54,375 nucleotides of DNA from Candidatus Neomicrothrix sp. (GCA_017852795.1 JAFMKU010000009.1:1-54375); one strand, 5' to 3'. Shown: positions 24,761 through 33,790, counted from the first letter of the stretch. Numbers and translations: made by a program. The notes: a model not told the origin generated them from the sequence alone.

Positions 24761-26491
24761 CTACCAGTATTCTTCGTAGTGGATGTTCCCTGGCGCTTTG
24801 CGGTGGTCAACGGTAAAGCCCTTTTCGCTCAGCAACTGGACCACCCCGACCGTTTCGGGGAACGAACCGTCTTTCTCCGGAACCCCGATCATGGCCGGGT
24901 TTCCGCAGAGGTAGACGTGGGTTCGGGCCGGGTCAAGGTCGGCACCGGCTTGTTCGAAATCGCCGTCGCGAATCAGGTCCTGGATGTAACGCTTGGGCAC
25001 ATCGGGCTCCCGAGTCGGCATCGGGAGGTAGTGGTAGTTGGCGTAACGCCGTTCCAACTCCCGGTGCGTTTCGATGTAGCCAAGATCAACCGAGTTGCGC
25101 ACCGAAACCGCGGAGACGATCGGTCCGTAATGACCCCGTCGAAGCAGCTCAGTCACCATGGCGTTGTGGGGGGCTTCACCGGTACCGGTCGACAAAAACA
25201 GCACGGCCGAACCCGGATCGGTGACCGCAGCCAGCGTGTACCGACCCGCCACCTTCGGTCCCAAGTAGATGCGGTCACCAGGGCGTTTCATGGCGAGCCG
25301 GGGGGTGAGTTCGGGAATGTTCTCCTCGGTGGGGGGCACCAGCACGATGTAGAACTCCAGCTCGTCAAGGTTGTTTTCATCAACCAGATAGCCGTGGTCG
25401 TCAAGGATCCGAGAACTGATCGAATACGAGCGGCGGATCAGCTTGTCCCAACGCTGCTCAAGGTTCGGGTCGGTGGCGTCGTCAATGCGAGGTTCCCAGA
25501 ACCCGAGTCCAAGCGTGGCGTACTGGCCCGGTATGTAGTTCGTTCCCCCATGGTCGGGCCTGACCCGCAGCACCCAAAGATCGGAATGGGTTGGTTCGAA
25601 ATGGGTGATGGTGGCGTTGTAATGCTCGGTACGGAGTTCGTCGACCGCCCCTTCGTGACGGTGACGCCGACTCTGCCCGGCCCAGGTCGCCGCGTCGATT
25701 CCGGGAAACAGCGCGGCCATGTCGGGGCCGATCCGATGACCGGGGGCGGTGGTCTCCACCGATTCCTGATCGGGTTCTCCGAGAAACCACACCAGACCGG
25801 TGTTGAGTGCCTCGGCCGAAACCCCAACTTCGTCAGGGGTGAGCGTCCGCCGATGCGAAGCGATCACGACGTCATCAAACTGGAGGTCGGGGGTGCGGCG
25901 GTCACTGAAATACGCCATGGGGTAGCCGCCCACGTCGCTGATCTGATCGGGAACCGACCGGTACAAGATGGTGATTCGCCGCTCTCGTTCAAGCCGACGC
26001 AGCACATGATCGGCGGCTGGCGACAGACGATCCGGGTCCATCCCACCGGCGGCCAACACCACTCGGGCACCGCTCGCCTCGGCCGCGGCAGCGAGTTCCA
26101 CCGCATGGTCGGTGTAGCCGACCACCAACACATCGTGTTCTTCGATGTGGTCGGCCATGGCATCAACCTGCACGCATCCCATGGTCGGGATCGGGATCGG
26201 CGGTTTCCAATCAGGAAGGCTGGGGCGATCGGCGATCAGAAGCGCTCGGGCCAGATACCGGTGCCGGCTGGAAACGATGGTCAAGCCGTCCTCGTGAGCG
26301 TCGACCGAAACCAGGCTTTCGCCGTAACCCACGTCAAGCTGGTTCATGCCGACCAGTTCGGGAAAGGTGACGGCGTTGTTCGCTTCAAGGACCCGCACGG
26401 TAGGGACACCGGAACGAAGCGAAGAGATCGCTACCGAAAGCCCCCCGGCGGTCCCTCCGACAACTACAAGGTCGTAATCGTGATCAGCCAT
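24761..26491 (-). CDS. Fusion flavoprotein: thioredoxin-reductase-like half plus ferredoxin-NADP reductase half
   Basis: The N-terminal 280 residues follow a TrxR/pyridine-nucleotide-disulfide layout: YDLVVVGGTAGGLSVAISSLRSG, then EEHDVLVVGYTDHAVELA for the second Rossmann fold. Both glycine motifs are degenerate, and no CxxC redox pair is present. Residues about 300-576 are an FNR module: YIPGQYATLGLG, RRSYSIS (FAD, near 352), FLSTGTGEAPHNAM (NADP, near 430) and VYLCGNPAMI (near 526). The C-terminus ends HYEEYW. Such a fusion could reduce ferredoxin for a P450 or an oxygenase, with the first half serving a structural or regulatory role. It is the next gene upstream of the TetR operator but terminates before it. 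No named family came to mind for the fusion. Confidence 0.75.
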   Translation of the reverse strand: MADHDYDLVVVGGTAGGLSVAISSLRSGVPTVRVLEANNAVTFPELVGMNQLDVGYGESLVSVDAHEDGLTIVSSRHRYLARALLIADRPSLPDWKPPIPIPTMGCVQVDAMADHIEEHDVLVVGYTDHAVELAAAAEASGARVVLAAGGMDPDRLSPAADHVLRRLERERRITILYRSVPDQISDVGGYPMAYFSDRRTPDLQFDDVVIASHRRTLTPDEVGVSAEALNTGLVWFLGEPDQESVETTAPGHRIGPDMAALFPGIDAATWAGQSRRHRHEGAVDELRTEHYNATITHFEPTHSDLWVLRVRPDHGGTNYIPGQYATLGLGFWEPRIDDATDPNLEQRWDKLIRRSYSISSRILDDHGYLVDENNLDELEFYIVLVPPTEENIPELTPRLAMKRPGDRIYLGPKVAGRYTLAAVTDPGSAVLFLSTGTGEAPHNAMVTELLRRGHYGPIVSAVSVRNSVDLGYIETHRELERRYANYHYLPMPTREPDVPKRYIQDLIRDGDFEQAGADLDPARTHVYLCGNPAMIGVPEKDGSFPETVGVVQLLSEKGFTVDHRKAPGNIHYEEYW

Positions 26492-26514
26492 GCAGAAAGT
26501 GTGCCAGACGCGGC

Positions 26515-26539
26515 CGGGCCGCCCGTAAAGGGCGGCCCG
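26515..26539. terminator. Strong hairpin after the ABC solute-binding protein gene
   Basis: CGGGCCGCCC-GTAAA-GGGCGGCCCG is a perfect 10-bp GC-rich stem with a 5-base loop, 35 bases beyond the stop at 26575 (minus strand). No T-tract follows on either strand; it most likely ends or protects the solute-binding protein message. Confidence 0.65.
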
Positions 26540-26574
26540 ACAACATCATTGAGATTTTCCGAAGATCGGAAGTA

Positions 26575-27975
26575 TCAGCCTTCGAATGCGTCCAACAGTT
26601 CGGTCAGCGGCACGAGGCCACCGTCGCCGTAGGTGCTGTCGTATTCCGACAGACGCAGCAGGTCCTGAGCGCCACGCTTCTCCATTGACACCGACGAGGC
26701 TCCGAGACCCGGAACGTAGAAGTCATTGAAGGCCGGGCCGTAGGCGGCATCGCCAAACGACGTCGGGGTCAGGTCACCACCGGCTGCGGTTGCGATCTGA
26801 ACGAAGATCGACAGCGCATGGCAGTAGCGACGCAGCGAGTTGAACCAGTTCTCGTCCTGAGCCTCGTACGTCGAGGGGGTGCGCAAGTCGGCTTCGGCGA
26901 TGCGCTCAGTAACCGGGGCAACACACTCTTCCTGGAACGCAGGATCATCCCAGATCTCGTCGTCGGTCGCACCGGTAGCAGCCAGCACGCCGTCAGCGAT
27001 GGACTTGTCGGTGATGGTTGCACCCAAGTTGGCAAGGCCACCCGGGTTGTTCGACCAGATCGCGATCTCGCCGGCCAAGCCAGCCGCACCGGCACCACGG
27101 ATTTCCGAGGAAGGAGTACCGAAGATCATCAGGGTGTTTGCGCCTGAGCTCTTGAACCGTTCGAAAGCAACAGCCAACTCGTCGTCCTGGGCCAGCGTGT
27201 CGCCGTCGCCCGCTTCGATGATTGCCGAACCAACAACTTCAATACCGCGAGCTTCGAGCTGGGCCAGCACGGATGCTTCCTGTTCGGCCGCCGCAGCGCC
27301 ACCCATGGTGAACACGACCGCACCTTCGGTGCGACCCGTCTGTTCCAGAAGGTTCAGCAGGTTGATGGTCGAGTAGTCAGCGGTTGCGCTCGAGTGGAAC
27401 CACGGAACCTTGGCCCGTGAAAGCTCGTCACCAGCGATCTCGCCACCAACCATGATGGTTGAGTTGGTGTCGGTGACGCAGACGTCGGCAGGACTGGCCG
27501 GGCCAACAAAGCCGCCGAGCACGGCGAAGCTTTCGTTGTCCTGGGTCAGTACGGAGCAAACTCGCTCGGCGTCAGCCGGGTCGATCGGGCTGTAGAAGTC
27601 GTAGACCGCTTCGACCATGCGTCCGTTGATGCCACCACGGTCGTTCAGGTCAGCAATAAGCGCTTCCCAGACGGCCTGCTGGTCACCCCAGCCGGCGGGG
27701 CTGAGGCCGAGGTCAACCAGAAGCTTGAAGTTGAGCATCGACACACCGACGTGGATGGTGTCGGCGGTGACGCCACGCCACGAGTCGGTGAGGACGATTT
27801 CCTCTTCAACCGGCTCGGCTGGCTCGTCAGTTTCAGTTTCGGCGGCAGCCGAGGTGGTCGTTGCTGGTTCTTCGGTGGCTGCGTCGTCTTCGTTGCTCAC
27901 GCACGACGCGGCCAGCAAGGCCACCGCAAAGAGCGCGAGAAGACTACGAAGCGCTGATGAACGAAGCTTCTTCAT
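26575..27975 (-). CDS. Lipoprotein ABC transporter solute-binding protein (LivJ/type 1 periplasmic fold), orphan
   Basis: The protein (466 aa) begins MKKLRSSALRSLLAL and ends its signal with LLAASC, a lipobox with Cys near residue 24. An acidic S/T/E linker (ATEEPATTTSAAAETE) follows, then a type 1 periplasmic-binding domain with TIHVGVSMLNFKLLVD, LTQDNESFAVLGGFVGP and AGDELSRAKVPWF. Such proteins deliver branched-chain amino acids, amides, urea or aromatic acids to an ABC importer at the outer face of the membrane. The start has GGAGGG four bases upstream. No permease or ATPase gene lies nearby, so it is an orphan here. Strong expression is plausible from its good ribosome-binding site and isolated hairpin terminator. 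Confidence 0.88.
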   Translation of the reverse strand: MKKLRSSALRSLLALFAVALLAASCVSNEDDAATEEPATTTSAAAETETDEPAEPVEEEIVLTDSWRGVTADTIHVGVSMLNFKLLVDLGLSPAGWGDQQAVWEALIADLNDRGGINGRMVEAVYDFYSPIDPADAERVCSVLTQDNESFAVLGGFVGPASPADVCVTDTNSTIMVGGEIAGDELSRAKVPWFHSSATADYSTINLLNLLEQTGRTEGAVVFTMGGAAAAEQEASVLAQLEARGIEVVGSAIIEAGDGDTLAQDDELAVAFERFKSSGANTLMIFGTPSSEIRGAGAAGLAGEIAIWSNNPGGLANLGATITDKSIADGVLAATGATDDEIWDDPAFQEECVAPVTERIAEADLRTPSTYEAQDENWFNSLRRYCHALSIFVQIATAAGGDLTPTSFGDAAYGPAFNDFYVPGLGASSVSMEKRGAQDLLRLSEYDSTYGDGGLVPLTELLDAFEG

Positions 27976-27978
27976 GTT

Positions 27979-27984
27979 CCCTCC
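27979..27984 (-). promoter_or_regulatory. Shine-Dalgarno GGAGGG of the solute-binding protein gene
   Basis: GGAGGG precedes the ATG at 27975 by 3 nt (minus strand) and rejects the longer track start at 28044, which would lack a signal peptide. Confidence 0.7.
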
Positions 27985-28093
27985 AAGGATTGACAGTTGC
28001 GAAAGTGCAAATGCAAGTGCTGAGTAAAGCAGACTGAGCGCCAATTGTCACCATTTCGTACCGTAACAACGTTGGCTCTGCCATGCTTCCGGT

Positions 28094-28495
28094 ATGACCG
28101 AAACCTCCCAAGAACCCAGTGAGGGCATGGTTCAACTTCTCGGATGGACCGGTCCCTGGTCCGACGATGATCCTGACGCCAATTTCAAAGCCGAGGTCGC
28201 GGCGCACGCGCATCTTGATGCGTTGGCGACGGTGGAACGGCTCAGCGAAAACCTCGGAGTTCCGGTCGGAGCGCTCGTCCATTACGTGCTGGCCCGTTGG
28301 GCGAGCGAAGGGAGCAGCGCGCTGCTCGAAATCGGCCCCCGGATGACCCGTCGATTGCAGGAACCGTTCCTCAACGCGGAAGCCGAGGGGACCGACGCAG
28401 CCCGACTCGACGCCTACGAGCAGGTTCGCCAAATGGTGCACTGGCTCAACCTTCCCCTCGACCAGCCGGAGATCTACGATCAACCCGGTTCGTAG
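28094..28495 (+). CDS. Small conserved-looking protein of unknown function (possibly DUF6027)
   Basis: I do not firmly recognise this 133-residue soluble protein. It has a short acidic N-terminus, then a mostly helical domain with LERLSENLGVPVGALVHYVLARWASEGSSALLEIGPRM, which looks like a small helical domain also seen in actinobacterial proteins annotated as DUF6027. No catalytic motif is visible. It is divergent from the solute-binding lipoprotein (118-base gap) and 33 bases before the deiodinase-like gene, so it could be co-expressed with that gene. Coding potential is supported by the absence of competing frames and by a sensible amino-acid composition. Confidence 0.6.
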   Translation: MTETSQEPSEGMVQLLGWTGPWSDDDPDANFKAEVAAHAHLDALATVERLSENLGVPVGALVHYVLARWASEGSSALLEIGPRMTRRLQEPFLNAEAEGTDAARLDAYEQVRQMVHWLNLPLDQPEIYDQPGS

Positions 28496-28528
28496 GCACT
28501 CGTCTTGCTGGGCTGGCACGATAGAGGT

Positions 28529-29266
28529 GTGGAACACCCCGAACCGCTCTACCAACATCGGTACCCATCTCCGGAACTCGAAGCGCAACACCCGTTTCGA
28601 ACGTTGGAGTTCACGCCTCGCGACCCGGAGGAAATGGCCCAGCGAGCCGAAACCTTCGCGACGTTCATGGGGCAACGCCGCAGCCCTCGACTGTTCTCCG
28701 ACCGGCCGGTGCCTGAGGCGTTGATCGAAGCGGCGATCCGCACCGCAGGAACCGCACCGTCGGGGGCGCACAAACAGCCGTGGCATTTCGTGGCGGTCAG
28801 CGACCCGGGGCTCAAAGCAACCATTCGGGTGGCCGCCGAAGAAGAAGAACGGGTCAACTACCTCGAAAACCGGATGAACGCCGAATGGCAGGAGGCGCTC
28901 GCTCCGATCGGCACCGACCACCACAAGGAATTTCTCGAAGTTGCCCCCTGGCTCGTGGTGCTGTTCGAACAGCGCTACGAACTGCGCTCCGATGGCGAGT
29001 CACGCAAAAACTATTACGTGAAGGAAAGCGTCGGGATGGCTGCCGGCCTGTTCGTTGCTGCGGTGCACCACATGGGCTTGGCAACCCTGCCTCACACCCC
29101 GTCACCCATGGCTTTTCTCCGGCAGGTCCTTGACCGTGGCCCCAATGAGCGGCCGTTCGCAATGTTTCCGGTTGGGTACCCACTCCCGGGAGTGAAAGTT
29201 CCGGATTTCGCCCGCAAGCCATTAGCGGAGATAATGACGGCCGTGACCCGACCCACTCCCGGATAG
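28529..29266 (+). CDS. Nitroreductase-fold flavoprotein with iodotyrosine deiodinase signature
   Basis: The 245-residue protein is far closer to iodotyrosine deiodinase (IYD) than to ordinary nitroreductases: RRSPRLFSDRPVPEALIEAAIRTAGTAPSGAHKQPWHFV for the FMN-binding start and MFPVGYPLPGVKVPDFARKPL at the end. The substrate-clamping trio of human IYD (E157, Y161, K182) has counterparts E107, Y111 and K133 in EEERVNY...HHKEFL. IYD removes halogen from mono- and diiodotyrosine using FMN. The start is the GTG at 28529; the track start at 28505 adds unrelated residues. Halotyrosine turnover by a marine bacterium would fit, but nitro- or haloaromatic reduction cannot be excluded. Confidence 0.86.
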   Translation: MEHPEPLYQHRYPSPELEAQHPFRTLEFTPRDPEEMAQRAETFATFMGQRRSPRLFSDRPVPEALIEAAIRTAGTAPSGAHKQPWHFVAVSDPGLKATIRVAAEEEERVNYLENRMNAEWQEALAPIGTDHHKEFLEVAPWLVVLFEQRYELRSDGESRKNYYVKESVGMAAGLFVAAVHHMGLATLPHTPSPMAFLRQVLDRGPNERPFAMFPVGYPLPGVKVPDFARKPLAEIMTAVTRPTPG

Positions 29267-29292
29267 GTTCACCGAACAGACAGGACACCCCA

Positions 29293-31827
29293 ATGGGCAA
29301 ACGTTCACTGATTGCGCTTCTCACCAGCCTTGCGTTGATCGCCGCAGCTTGTTCGGGAGGTGGTGACACGGTCGAAAAGACCACCGATGACACCGCCGGG
29401 GTGGACGAGTCAACGGAAACCGGTACCGACGAATCAGCCGGATCGGTGGTGACCGAAGATCGGGCCTATTACATCCTGCCGCCCGGTAACTACGGCGGCC
29501 TCCCGACCAACGAGAACAGCCTCGACCAGATGGCGCTCTACGACGGGTTGACACCATTGCGTGGTTCGGTCAGCGATGCCGACATTGAGCAGTTCTACCT
29601 CGCACAGAACTTCGAACCGATCGGCGCCACCCGGGTCGAAGAGACCGGGCGCGACGGGGTCACCGTCACCTACGACGAATGGGGGATCGCGCATGTGGTT
29701 GGCGACACCCGCGAAGACGTGGCCTTTGGAGCCGGTTGGGTCACAGCCCGTGACCGCGGCCTGCTGATCAGCCTTGGTCGCTGGGCGGCGCGCGCCGCGG
29801 TGGCCGACATTCCCGGTATCGACGCCTTCTCTCTGGTGACCAGCCTCACCCCCTACGAGCCAAGCGAGCAGGTAGAAGCGCTCGTCGACGCCCAAGTTGA
29901 ACTTTTGCTTGAAACCTACGGTGACGAAGGTGCCGAGGTGATGGCCGACGCGCAGGCCTACGCCGACGGCATGAACGCCTACTGGGGCGCGAACAACACG
30001 GACACCGATTGGGTCCCGTTTGAAGCCAAAGAAGTGATCGCCACTACTGCGTTTATCGGCTCGATCTTTGGCGCGGGTGGCGGATCAGAAGCCGCCAATG
30101 CCAGCTTCTTGGCTTCGCTCGAAGCCGAATTGGGTCCCGAACTTGGACGTTCGGTGTGGGAAGACCTGATGCAGACCGACGACCCGGAAGCGCCGACGAC
30201 GATCGACACCCGCTTCGAGTACGGCACCTACACCGGTGGTGACGTGACCGGTTCGGTGATGATCGACGCCGGATCGGTGATCTCGCTCGACCCACGCAAC
30301 CCCGATCCCGATGCGGCCCCGAACCTTCTGACCTCGGCGTACACGGTTTCTGCAGCCGGAGATCCCCCCGACCGGAAAGCTTCGAACTGGTTGACGGTGG
30401 CGCCCGACGCTTCGACCAACGACACCACCCTGGCCGTCATGGGTCCCCAGTTGGGCTACTACTACCCCGAGATCGTGATGCAGATCGACCTTCAAGGTCC
30501 TGGGATCAAGGCGCAAGGCGCCGCGGTTCCCGGATTGGCGATGTATTTGCTGATCGGCCGAACCGAGGATTACGCCTGGAGTCTTACGTCGGCCAACCAA
30601 GACGTTCGGGACGTTTTCGCCGAAGTGCTCTGCGAGCCGGATGGATCAACCCCGACCCGCCAGAGCACCCATTACGAGTTCGAAGGTGAATGCGTGGCCT
30701 TCGAAGCCTTCGATGCCGGTGTGCTCGGTGGTCAGGCCATTAGCTACCCGGTCTCGGTGCATGGTCCGGTGATTGGCACTGCCACCTCCGATGGTGCCCC
30801 GGTGGCTTTGACCCGTCAACGCTCAACGTTTGGCCGCGACGGGTTTAACTTGGTGGCGCTCAAGCGCATGACCGAAGGACAAGCCGAAACTCCGGAAGAT
30901 TTCTTTGAGATCGCCAACCACTTCGGCTTCACCTTCAACTGGGGTTACGCCAACCGCGAAACCAACGCCTATTTCGCGTCGGGACTTCTGCCAGAACGCG
31001 CACCAGGGCTCGACCGTCGACTCCCGACGCTCGGCACCGGCGAGTACGAATGGCAAGGCTTCCTTGCTCAAGACGAACATCCCCACGCGATCAGCAGCGA
31101 CAACGGGCGCCTCCTGAACTGGAACAACCAGTCGGCCCCAGGCTTCATGCACGGCGACGGCAACCTGTACGGGTCGTGGCATCGGGTCGAAAACTTTGAC
31201 CAGTGGGATGAAGACGCGACGCTGGCCGAGGTGGTTTCGGTGATGAACCGGGCCGCGACCGAAGACACTGCGGCGCCGGTCTGGCCGGTGATCTCAGAGG
31301 TGTTGGCCGCGGCCGAGGCACCGTCGGCGTTGGCCGCCGAGGCGCTCGCCATGTTGGATGCCTGGGTCGCCGACGACGCCCCGCTGCTTGACGCGGACGA
31401 AGATGGTTTCTGGGATGACCCCAGCGCTCGGATCCATCAAGAAATCTTCGACCCGCTGCTGTTCGCAGCCGTGGAACCGGTTCTTGGTTCGGTGATCTCC
31501 GCCGGTGTCTCCCTGCGAGGAATTGGTCTGACCAGCCTCGTTGACAAAGACCTTCGGACCCTGCTTGGACACTCCGTGGAAGGGGAGTTCGCCAACGCCT
31601 ACTGTGGCGCGGGTGACCTGACCACCTGTGCCGAAGCGTTGTGGGCGTCGATCGATGGACAGTTGCAGGCTGCCGCGGCGGAATTGGGTGACGATCTCAC
31701 CACCTGGCGTCGAGCGGGTCTGATGACCAGTTTCGTGCCGGGACTCATTCCCGACACCTTCCGCTCCACCAACCGACCGACCTACCAGCAGGTGCTGGAG
31801 TTTGCCCCGCAACGCCCAGTGGGCTGA
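29293..31827 (+). CDS. Penicillin acylase-family Ntn hydrolase, lipoprotein
   Basis: A lipoprotein signal (MGKRSLIALLTSLALIAAAC, lipobox IAAAC) and a linker precede an 844-residue S45 peptidase-type enzyme. The alpha-chain start is VTVTYDEWGIAHVVGDTREDVAFGAGWVTARDR. S364 in KASNWLTV is the expected N-terminal nucleophile of the beta chain after autocleavage, and GPQLGYYYPEIVMQIDLQG follows as in the family. Members hydrolyse beta-lactams, N-acyl-homoserine lactones or other amides outside the membrane. It has GGACACC weakly ribosome-binding and follows the deiodinase-like gene by 26 bases. The C-terminal half includes a long region (about 650-790) rich in acidic residues. The substrate is unknown. 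Confidence 0.87.
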   Translation: MGKRSLIALLTSLALIAAACSGGGDTVEKTTDDTAGVDESTETGTDESAGSVVTEDRAYYILPPGNYGGLPTNENSLDQMALYDGLTPLRGSVSDADIEQFYLAQNFEPIGATRVEETGRDGVTVTYDEWGIAHVVGDTREDVAFGAGWVTARDRGLLISLGRWAARAAVADIPGIDAFSLVTSLTPYEPSEQVEALVDAQVELLLETYGDEGAEVMADAQAYADGMNAYWGANNTDTDWVPFEAKEVIATTAFIGSIFGAGGGSEAANASFLASLEAELGPELGRSVWEDLMQTDDPEAPTTIDTRFEYGTYTGGDVTGSVMIDAGSVISLDPRNPDPDAAPNLLTSAYTVSAAGDPPDRKASNWLTVAPDASTNDTTLAVMGPQLGYYYPEIVMQIDLQGPGIKAQGAAVPGLAMYLLIGRTEDYAWSLTSANQDVRDVFAEVLCEPDGSTPTRQSTHYEFEGECVAFEAFDAGVLGGQAISYPVSVHGPVIGTATSDGAPVALTRQRSTFGRDGFNLVALKRMTEGQAETPEDFFEIANHFGFTFNWGYANRETNAYFASGLLPERAPGLDRRLPTLGTGEYEWQGFLAQDEHPHAISSDNGRLLNWNNQSAPGFMHGDGNLYGSWHRVENFDQWDEDATLAEVVSVMNRAATEDTAAPVWPVISEVLAAAEAPSALAAEALAMLDAWVADDAPLLDADEDGFWDDPSARIHQEIFDPLLFAAVEPVLGSVISAGVSLRGIGLTSLVDKDLRTLLGHSVEGEFANAYCGAGDLTTCAEALWASIDGQLQAAAAELGDDLTTWRRAGLMTSFVPGLIPDTFRSTNRPTYQQVLEFAPQRPVG

Positions 31828-31849
31828 ACGTGAACCTCGGGTTGTTCTG

Positions 31850-33010
31850 ATGAGTGACCGCACGACGGGAGATGTCGAAATCGCGGTGATTGGGCGAGGG
31901 TTGATCGGCTCGGCCGCGGCACGGCATCTCGCCGAAACAAACCGGTCGGTTGCGCTGATCGGTCCCGGTGAACCCGCCGACAGAACCACCAGCAACGGCC
32001 CGTTTTGCTCGCATCCCGATGAGGGACGGATCACCCGGATCGCCGGACGCAGCGAGATGTGGACCACCGTGGCGGCGCAGTCGATCGAACGCTACGCCGA
32101 CATTGCCCGTCGGTCCGGCATCGAGTTCCACACCCCTCGTGGGGTGCTGATCGGCTATCCAAACGGCCCTGAATGGCAGGCTCGGGCCGAAGTTTGGGGC
32201 AGTGACGCTCGAATCGTGGAGCGAGATTGGGTTCGGGAACATACCGGCATCGCCATTTCGAACGGCCACCCGTTGCTCTACGAAGGGGCACCCGCGGGCT
32301 ACATCAACCCCCGGCGGTTGGTAGCTGCTCAAACCGAACTGGCCCGCCAAGCCAACGCCTTCGTGGTGGAGGCGGCGGTCAACCGGATCGAACGGAACTC
32401 GTCGGGGCTGTTTCGGCTGGAAACCTCAAACGGTGCAGTGGTGGCCCGCCAGTTGCTGGTTGCTACCGGGGCTTTTGGATCACCGCTGTTCGAATGGAAA
32501 CTCAAGGTGGAACGACGGGCTCGGACCACGGTGATGGCCCGACTCGACGATGACCAACGAATCCCCAGCCTCCTTTTGGACTCGCCACCCGACGACCGAA
32601 TCAACGAGGCGTACTGGGTTCCACCGGTGCGCTACCCCGACGGTTCGGTGCGTATCAAAATTGGGGGCGACCTCAAGGCGACGGTGCTGCTCGACGACGC
32701 CGATCTGGTGCCGTGGTTTCGCAGCGACGGAGATCCGGTCGAAATCGAATGCCTGACCAACAACCTGTATGCACTCCTCCCTGACGCCCCGCTGGGCGAT
32801 GTGGTCACGGCCCCTTGCGTGATCACCGGTACTCCCAGCGAGATGCCTTACATCGGCTGGGTTGACGATGGAGTGGCGGTGGCGTTGGGAGGAAACGGGT
32901 CGGCGGCGAAATCAAGTGACGAACTCGGCCGCATCGCGGCGTCGCTGTTCGGCGAGTCGGGCTGGGATTCGATACTTTCTCCCGGATTGTTCACCCCGCA
33001 GCTGCTCTGA
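31850..33010 (+). CDS. DAO-family FAD-dependent oxidase (sarcosine/N-methyl amino acid oxidase-like)
   Basis: The 386-residue protein has the N-terminal FAD motif IAVIGRGLIGSAAARHLAE, the SolA/monomeric sarcosine oxidase-like stretch EGRITRIAG near 68-76, and YINPRRLVAAQTELARQAN. GSAAKSSDELGRIAASL is near the C-terminus. The family oxidises secondary or primary amines (sarcosine, N-methyltryptophan, glycine) to imines with hydrogen peroxide. The covalent flavin cysteine typical of MSOX (in KCGTCxxM) is not apparent; the corresponding region reads LGDVVTAPCVITGTPSEMPYIGW, where C324 may serve (PCVITGTP). The ATG at 31850 follows the acylase stop by 22 bases. The substrate is not determined. 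Confidence 0.8.
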   Translation: MSDRTTGDVEIAVIGRGLIGSAAARHLAETNRSVALIGPGEPADRTTSNGPFCSHPDEGRITRIAGRSEMWTTVAAQSIERYADIARRSGIEFHTPRGVLIGYPNGPEWQARAEVWGSDARIVERDWVREHTGIAISNGHPLLYEGAPAGYINPRRLVAAQTELARQANAFVVEAAVNRIERNSSGLFRLETSNGAVVARQLLVATGAFGSPLFEWKLKVERRARTTVMARLDDDQRIPSLLLDSPPDDRINEAYWVPPVRYPDGSVRIKIGGDLKATVLLDDADLVPWFRSDGDPVEIECLTNNLYALLPDAPLGDVVTAPCVITGTPSEMPYIGWVDDGVAVALGGNGSAAKSSDELGRIAASLFGESGWDSILSPGLFTPQLL

Positions 33011-33052
33011 GTCGAGCAACACCCGCCGCGATCACCGCGACTCGCACCGTCG

Positions 33053-33790
33053 TTACAGGAATGTTCTGAGCGCGAGAACGGTGACCGTGGAGGCGAGCAC
33101 CACCAGCACGAACCGGTCGAAACCGGCGGAGCTCAATCGAGACCGGAGCCGTTCGCCGACCGGGATGATGGCCAGCGCCGGAATGCAGGACAGCAACGTG
33201 GCGCCATAGCGACCACTGAGTTCACCGTTGAGCCAAAGCGTTGGGACTTGCGCGGCTCCGGCGAGTGAGAACAGCAGCGTGAGAGAGAAAATCGTGGCAT
33301 CCCGACTCAGTCGGAAGCTATGGATCCAGACCCCGAGAATCGGTCCGGAAATCCCGATCGCCCCCTGCATGGCGCCAACTACCAGACCAACCCCAGGGGC
33401 CCAACGAGCGCTGGTGGCTTCGTCAACTCTGAGGTCAGGCGAGAGCACAAACTTGATGACGTACCCGATGACCACCAGAACCAGAAGGCCCACCAGCGGT
33501 TCGTTCGGAAGGTAGATCAAGGCCATCGTTCCCCCCACGGCACCAACGAAACCGGTGACGCCGAGCATGGTGAGATCCCGAGCCTCATGGCGATGGGCCC
33601 GGGTACGCCAGGCCATCCCCACGTTGATCAACAGGTTCGGAAAGGCCAGCACGGCGACTGCGGTTTCGACATCGGCCACGAACGAGATGATCGGTACGGC
33701 CATCAAGGGCAACCCGAGACCCCCGATGCTTTTCAGAAACGACCCGGCCAACACGGCGAGCAGGATGACAATCAGCGTTGTGGTGCTCAC
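33053..33790 (-). CDS. TauE/SafE (TSUP) family membrane transporter
   Basis: The 245-residue protein has about eight hydrophobic segments and the family repeat: GSFLKSIGGLGLPLMAVPIISF in the first half and GVGLVVGAMQGAIGISGPILGVWI in the second. TSUP proteins export sulfite, sulfoacetate or other organosulfur anions. The start is GTG at 33790 with a GGGGG run upstream. It is convergent with the DAO oxidase and divergent from the ogt gene. In a window that also has YeeE-type and SulP transporters it adds a third anion/sulfur transporter. The cargo is unknown. Confidence 0.87.
   Translation of the reverse strand: MSTTTLIVILLAVLAGSFLKSIGGLGLPLMAVPIISFVADVETAVAVLAFPNLLINVGMAWRTRAHRHEARDLTMLGVTGFVGAVGGTMALIYLPNEPLVGLLVLVVIGYVIKFVLSPDLRVDEATSARWAPGVGLVVGAMQGAIGISGPILGVWIHSFRLSRDATIFSLTLLFSLAGAAQVPTLWLNGELSGRYGATLLSCIPALAIIPVGERLRSRLSSAGFDRFVLVVLASTVTVLALRTFL

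Noticed and set aside
24779-26632. 617-residue ORF on the plus strand opposite the fusion flavoprotein
   Set aside because: Shadow frame of a high-GC gene; its translation has no domain motifs and the minus strand has clear FNR motifs.
27944-28924. 326-residue minus-strand ORF spanning the divergent promoter, the small unknown gene and the deiodinase gene
   Set aside because: It crosses a divergent promoter and two convincing plus-strand genes, and has no motif.
33011-33052. GAGTCG...CGACTC pairing between the DAO oxidase and TauE genes
   Set aside because: Six-base arms with a loop of over 20 bases; too weak to call a terminator.
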